DNA of 8,147 bases from an uncultured Eubacteriales bacterium (lineage in GTDB: Bacteria; Bacillota; Clostridia; UBA1381): contig CAJKHT010000105.1 in assembly GCA_905199755.1 (NCBI GenBank), forward strand, positions 1-8,147, written 5' to 3'. Within the stretch, counting starts at the first letter, position 1, and each line of letters begins with the position of its first letter. Positions 5,526 through 8,147 of this stretch are shown piece by piece. A program made the position numbers and the translations under genes. A model generated the notes under the pieces. It saw only the letters and a program-made list of their open reading frames with translations, had not been told where the DNA came from and made no database searches.

Positions 5526-7652
5526 TTAATCAAAGCTTATTGTTTTTTCCATTGCCTTTTCGCCGTCAATATATGCCTGCACCGATATGGTGCCCGTACC
5601 TGGGATTTCCACCGTTACGGAGCCTTCGCTCTTATTATGCATCGCATTATGGATTGTTCTGCCGTTGGCTACTATTTCAACGTTTACCTTATCATTTACC
5701 GAATCGGGAATTTTAACCGTAAAGGTTTTTACCGATGCGCCATTTGTGCCTGTTTCCGTTTTGTCGCTTTCAACGTCCTTTGACGGAGCTGCCGTAGCCT
5801 CGGGAGCGGGAGTCAGCACACCGTTGTCACTGCCGTTTTGTGCATCATTCTTGTTTTCAGCCTCGATTTTATCGGTAACGGTTTCCGTGCTTTCCTTGTT
5901 ACCGCTTGATATGACAATCGTTACAAGCGAATTTTTTGCCGCCGATTTTCCTGCCTCGGGGCTTTGAGATATTATAATTCCCTCCGGCGATGATGACGCT
6001 TTCCTTGTTGCAACGCCTAAGAGCAGTCCGCTTTGTTCAAGCTTTGCCGCGGCGATTTCGCGGCTGTCACCCGTTACGGACGGAACTATTACCTTTGAAT
6101 TTTCAGGCACTGCGGTGCTGCTCTGCGATGCTCTGCCTTTGCTTACAAACAGAGTTACAAAGTCGGACTTGTTTACCTTTGTACCTGCCTCCGGCAGCTG
6201 ACGTATAATTGTATTTACGCTAACCTTATCGGAATTTTCCTCAACAACCACATACATCAGATTTGCTTCCATTATCTTCGTGATTGCATCGTCAAAGCTG
6301 TCATTTACAACATCTGGAACCTCAATATCACCGCCCGAAGAACCGATTGACACAACAACCTTAACCTCGGAATTTACCTTTGCCAGAGTTTTCGCCTCGG
6401 GGTTCTGCGATATGATTTTACCCTCCTCAACCTTATCGGACAACGAATATTCTATTTCATCGGACAATGTAAAGCCGGGTTTCTGAAGTGCCTGCGTTGC
6501 CTCCTCGATTGTCATGTTTACCAGATTGGGAACGGCTTTTTCGTTCTTCATGTTCATGAAGGAATATACCCCCGCCGCAATCAGCGCAATTACCAGAACA
6601 GTCACAACGGCAAGTACCGATGCTATCCGATCAGCCTTTTTTTCCGCTTTTGTTTTCTGTTTCTTTTTTTTGCCCTTTTTCTTTTCTTCTTTTCTGCCAT
6701 GACGGCTCAATGCCTCCGCTTCTTCTGCGGTATCCTCTGTATCCGAAACCTCATTTTCAGGATCTGTATCAATTTCCGATTCCTGCTGTTCCGTTTCGTT
6801 TTCACGGCTCGGCAGTGTCTCATCTGCCAGAACGGCATGCAAATCGTCAAGCATTTCAGCCACATTCTGGTATCTTGCCGCCTGTTCCTTTGCAATTGCT
6901 TTCATTGTTATATATGCAAGGTCTGCCGGTATTTCCATGTTTACGCACTTAACATTTACAGGCTCCTTTTCCAAGTGCATCAGCGCCACCGATACGGCGC
7001 TCTCACCGTCAAACGGAACCTTTCCCGTAAGCATTTCATAAAGCACTATACCCAGCGAATATATATCGGAGCGTGCGTCGGTAAATCCTCCGCGCGCCTG
7101 CTCAGGCGAAATATAATGCACCGAGCCGAGCGCCGCTGAACCGACAACCGTTGTTTCCGATGCAACCGCCCGTGCTATACCGAAATCCGTAACCTTGAGG
7201 GTTTTATCTTTTGTCATTATTATATTCTGCGGCTTTATATCGCGGTGTATTATATTTTTGCTGTGCGCCTCGCTGAGTCCCTGACCTATCTGTATAGCAT
7301 AATCGCACGCCTCCTGCCATGGAAGCATACCCTTTTCCTTTATGTATTGCTTAAGGGTTATGCCGTCCACCAGTTCCATGACCATATAGTTTACTCCGTC
7401 GTCCTCGCCGACATCGTAAACAGACACAATATTATTGTGAATGAGATTTGCCGACGACTGCGCCTCCTTGATGAAGTTTGTTACAACAGCCTGCTCACCC
7501 TCAAGAGAATCTCTTAAAACCTTTACTGCAACAAAACGGTTAAGCAATGTATCCTTTGCCTTATAAACCGTAGCCATGCCGCCCGTACCGATTTTTTCTA
7601 TAATATCGTATCTTCCGTTCAGTATATTGCCGATCAAGTTATCACTGTTCAT
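5526..7652 (-). CDS. prkC: PrkC/Stk-type transmembrane Ser/Thr kinase with three PASTA repeats
   Basis: This is a eukaryotic-like Ser/Thr kinase anchored in the cytoplasmic membrane. The kinase domain spans about residues 14-272: glycine loop GTGGMA (22-27), ATP lysine K44 in VAVKV, catalytic HRDIKPQN (136-143), DFG (156-158), a Thr/Ser-rich activation loop with GSVHY, and SPE in the APE position. An acidic linker (about 285-313) and a Lys-rich stretch (319-342) precede one membrane segment (about 344-366). Three extracellular PASTA repeats follow at about 373-437, 442-506 and 521-584, a type that binds peptidoglycan fragments in known relatives. A polar linker and a beta-rich C-terminal part (641-708) complete 708 residues. 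The start ATG has a strong AAGGAG seven bases upstream, inside the phosphatase gene. Phosphorylation of the adjacent RsgA is known in relatives; here it is inference. Confidence 0.97.
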   Translation of the reverse strand: MNSDNLIGNILNGRYDIIEKIGTGGMATVYKAKDTLLNRFVAVKVLRDSLEGEQAVVTNFIKEAQSSANLIHNNIVSVYDVGEDDGVNYMVMELVDGITLKQYIKEKGMLPWQEACDYAIQIGQGLSEAHSKNIIHRDIKPQNIIMTKDKTLKVTDFGIARAVASETTVVGSAALGSVHYISPEQARGGFTDARSDIYSLGIVLYEMLTGKVPFDGESAVSVALMHLEKEPVNVKCVNMEIPADLAYITMKAIAKEQAARYQNVAEMLDDLHAVLADETLPSRENETEQQESEIDTDPENEVSDTEDTAEEAEALSRHGRKEEKKKGKKKKQKTKAEKKADRIASVLAVVTVLVIALIAAGVYSFMNMKNEKAVPNLVNMTIEEATQALQKPGFTLSDEIEYSLSDKVEEGKIISQNPEAKTLAKVNSEVKVVVSIGSSGGDIEVPDVVNDSFDDAITKIMEANLMYVVVEENSDKVSVNTIIRQLPEAGTKVNKSDFVTLFVSKGRASQSSTAVPENSKVIVPSVTGDSREIAAAKLEQSGLLLGVATRKASSSPEGIIISQSPEAGKSAAKNSLVTIVISSGNKESTETVTDKIEAENKNDAQNGSDNGVLTPAPEATAAPSKDVESDKTETGTNGASVKTFTVKIPDSVNDKVNVEIVANGRTIHNAMHNKSEGSVTVEIPGTGTISVQAYIDGEKAMEKTISFD
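6631..6669 (-). other. Candidate -1 frameshift or slippage region in prkC (two A AAA AAG heptamers)
   Basis: Within the Lys-rich juxtamembrane codons of prkC, two heptamers A AAA AAG sit in the zero-frame phase of known -1 slippery sites, at 6669-6663 (end of a run of eight A) and 6642-6636 (end of a run of seven A). A -1 shift at either reaches the same TGA at 6633-6631, just before the membrane segment, giving a 340-residue soluble kinase. The +1 frame also stops nearby (TAG at 6625-6623). I found no strong downstream hairpin and no well-placed upstream SD-like stimulator, so this may simply be how a Lys-rich stretch is coded in an AT-leaning genome. Confidence 0.25.
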
Positions 7653-8147
7653 TCCGATTCTCCTTTTCCAGTACTATAATAGTTATGTTATCCTTGCCGC
7701 CTCTCGAATTTGCAGTCTGTACAAGCTGTTCCGATTTTTCCTGTAAGCTGCCGTCACCGTTTACCATAATATCCTTTATTTCCTCGTCCTCGACAAAATT
7801 TATCAGTCCGTCCGAGCATAAAAGTATTTTTTCACCGTTGTACGGTTTTATGCCGATATCCACCTTAACCGTTTCCTCTGCGCCGATTGCGCGTGTTATA
7901 AAATTCTTTTTGGGGTGATGCTTGGCTTCTTCCTTTGTTATTTTCCCCATGGAGACAAGCTCCTGAACATATGAATGGTCTTTTGTAAGCTGTTTTATTT
8001 CCTTATCGTTTATCATATACGCACGGGAATCCCCGACATGCGCCGTTATGATTTTATCCTCATAAATCATGGCAAGAGTTGCGGTTGTTCCCATACCCAT
8101 TATTTTGTAATGGTTTTCCGAGTATTTGTATATTATGCTGTTTGCCG
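7642..8147 (-). CDS. prpC: PP2C-family Ser/Thr protein phosphatase (PrpC/Stp type), 5' end outside window
   Basis: This is a metal-dependent protein phosphatase of the PPM/PP2C family that removes phosphate from Ser and Thr of proteins, including its partner kinase. The frame is open to the right edge with no stop, so the gene is partial. An ATG at 8098-8100 exists, but the 15 codons before it read as normal PP2C sequence leading into the conserved GMGTT motif, so it is not the start. The visible 167 residues show GDSRAY (fragment residues 38-43), a KDHSYVQELV helix, NFITRAIG, the metal-binding SDGL (111-114) and GGKDNIT (149-155). The N-terminal DGxGG metal motif should lie outside the window. 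The 3' end overlaps the kinase gene by 11 nt, which fits coupled translation of an antagonistic pair, the usual arrangement in Bacillota. The assignment is secure; the symbol is by family and context. Confidence 0.95.
   Translation of the reverse strand, partial: ANSIIYKYSENHYKIMGMGTTATLAMIYEDKIITAHVGDSRAYMINDKEIKQLTKDHSYVQELVSMGKITKEEAKHHPKKNFITRAIGAEETVKVDIGIKPYNGEKILLCSDGLINFVEDEEIKDIMVNGDGSLQEKSEQLVQTANSRGGKDNITIIVLEKENRNEQ
7660..7665 (-). promoter_or_regulatory. Ribosome binding site of prkC inside prpC
   Basis: AAGGAG reads on the minus strand seven bases before the prkC ATG at 7652 and lies within the last codons of the phosphatase gene. It supports the chosen start and the 11-nt gene overlap. 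Confidence 0.8.

Noticed and set aside
6622..6635. Hairpin GCT...AGC just after the second slippery heptamer as a frameshift stimulator
   Set aside because: Only three to four pairs with a wobble, and it begins right at the slip site with no spacer, so it is too weak and too close.
6707..6952. Short frames on both strands opposite or within the acidic linker of prkC
   Set aside because: They are out-of-frame shadows of biased codons (Glu, Lys, Asp) in the kinase linker, with no start signal or domain.
8098..8100. ATG as the start of the phosphatase
   Set aside because: The frame continues upstream without a stop to the window edge, and the residues there fit the PP2C fold. The catalytic N-terminal motif would be missing otherwise.

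Overview
The window is about 8.1 kb of densely packed coding DNA with every supported gene on the minus strand, so transcription runs from the right edge to the left. The gene order PP2C phosphatase - PASTA kinase - rsgA - rpe - thiamine pyrophosphokinase is the classic prpC-prkC-rsgA-rpe-thiN cluster of Bacillota. The moderate AT bias, purine-rich Shine-Dalgarno (SD) sites and short genes suggest a clostridial (class Clostridia) chromosome, possibly a gut anaerobe. Genus cannot be read from the sequence. There is no sign of a mobile element, tRNA, rRNA or CRISPR array.

Layout in transcription order: a PP2C phosphatase cut by the right edge (to 7642); PrkC-like membrane Ser/Thr kinase with three PASTA repeats (7652-5526); the ribosome-assembly GTPase RsgA (5517-4645); ribulose-phosphate 3-epimerase (4612-3974, with the start moved downstream of the longest frame); thiamine pyrophosphokinase (3977-3369); an IscS/NifS-type cysteine desulfurase with a TTG start (3355-2222); a short ThiI without rhodanese domain (2225-1047); and a stand-alone CinA C-terminal (NMN deamidase type) protein (1043-564). 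An intrinsic terminator follows, starting at the cinA stop codon. Beyond it lies a TspO/MBR membrane protein (499-26), and a second terminator may straddle the left edge. Junctions from the phosphatase to CinA are overlaps of 11, 4 and 4 nt or gaps of 3 to 32 nt, so these eight genes look like one operon. No gene-free stretch exceeds 64 bases.

Together the operon pairs an antagonistic phosphatase and kinase, which sense cell-wall fragments in known relatives, with a ribosome maturation GTPase, an enzyme of the pentose phosphate pathway, thiamine diphosphate synthesis, a sulfur-transfer pair (desulfurase plus ThiI) likely making 4-thiouridine in tRNA, and pyridine nucleotide salvage. These are mostly well-known housekeeping families. 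I do not see a clearly new system. The most notable sequence-level signal is a pair of in-frame A AAA AAG heptamers in prkC just before the membrane segment. A -1 shift at either one would stop at a shared TGA and release a soluble kinase of 340 residues. This is a hypothesis only.
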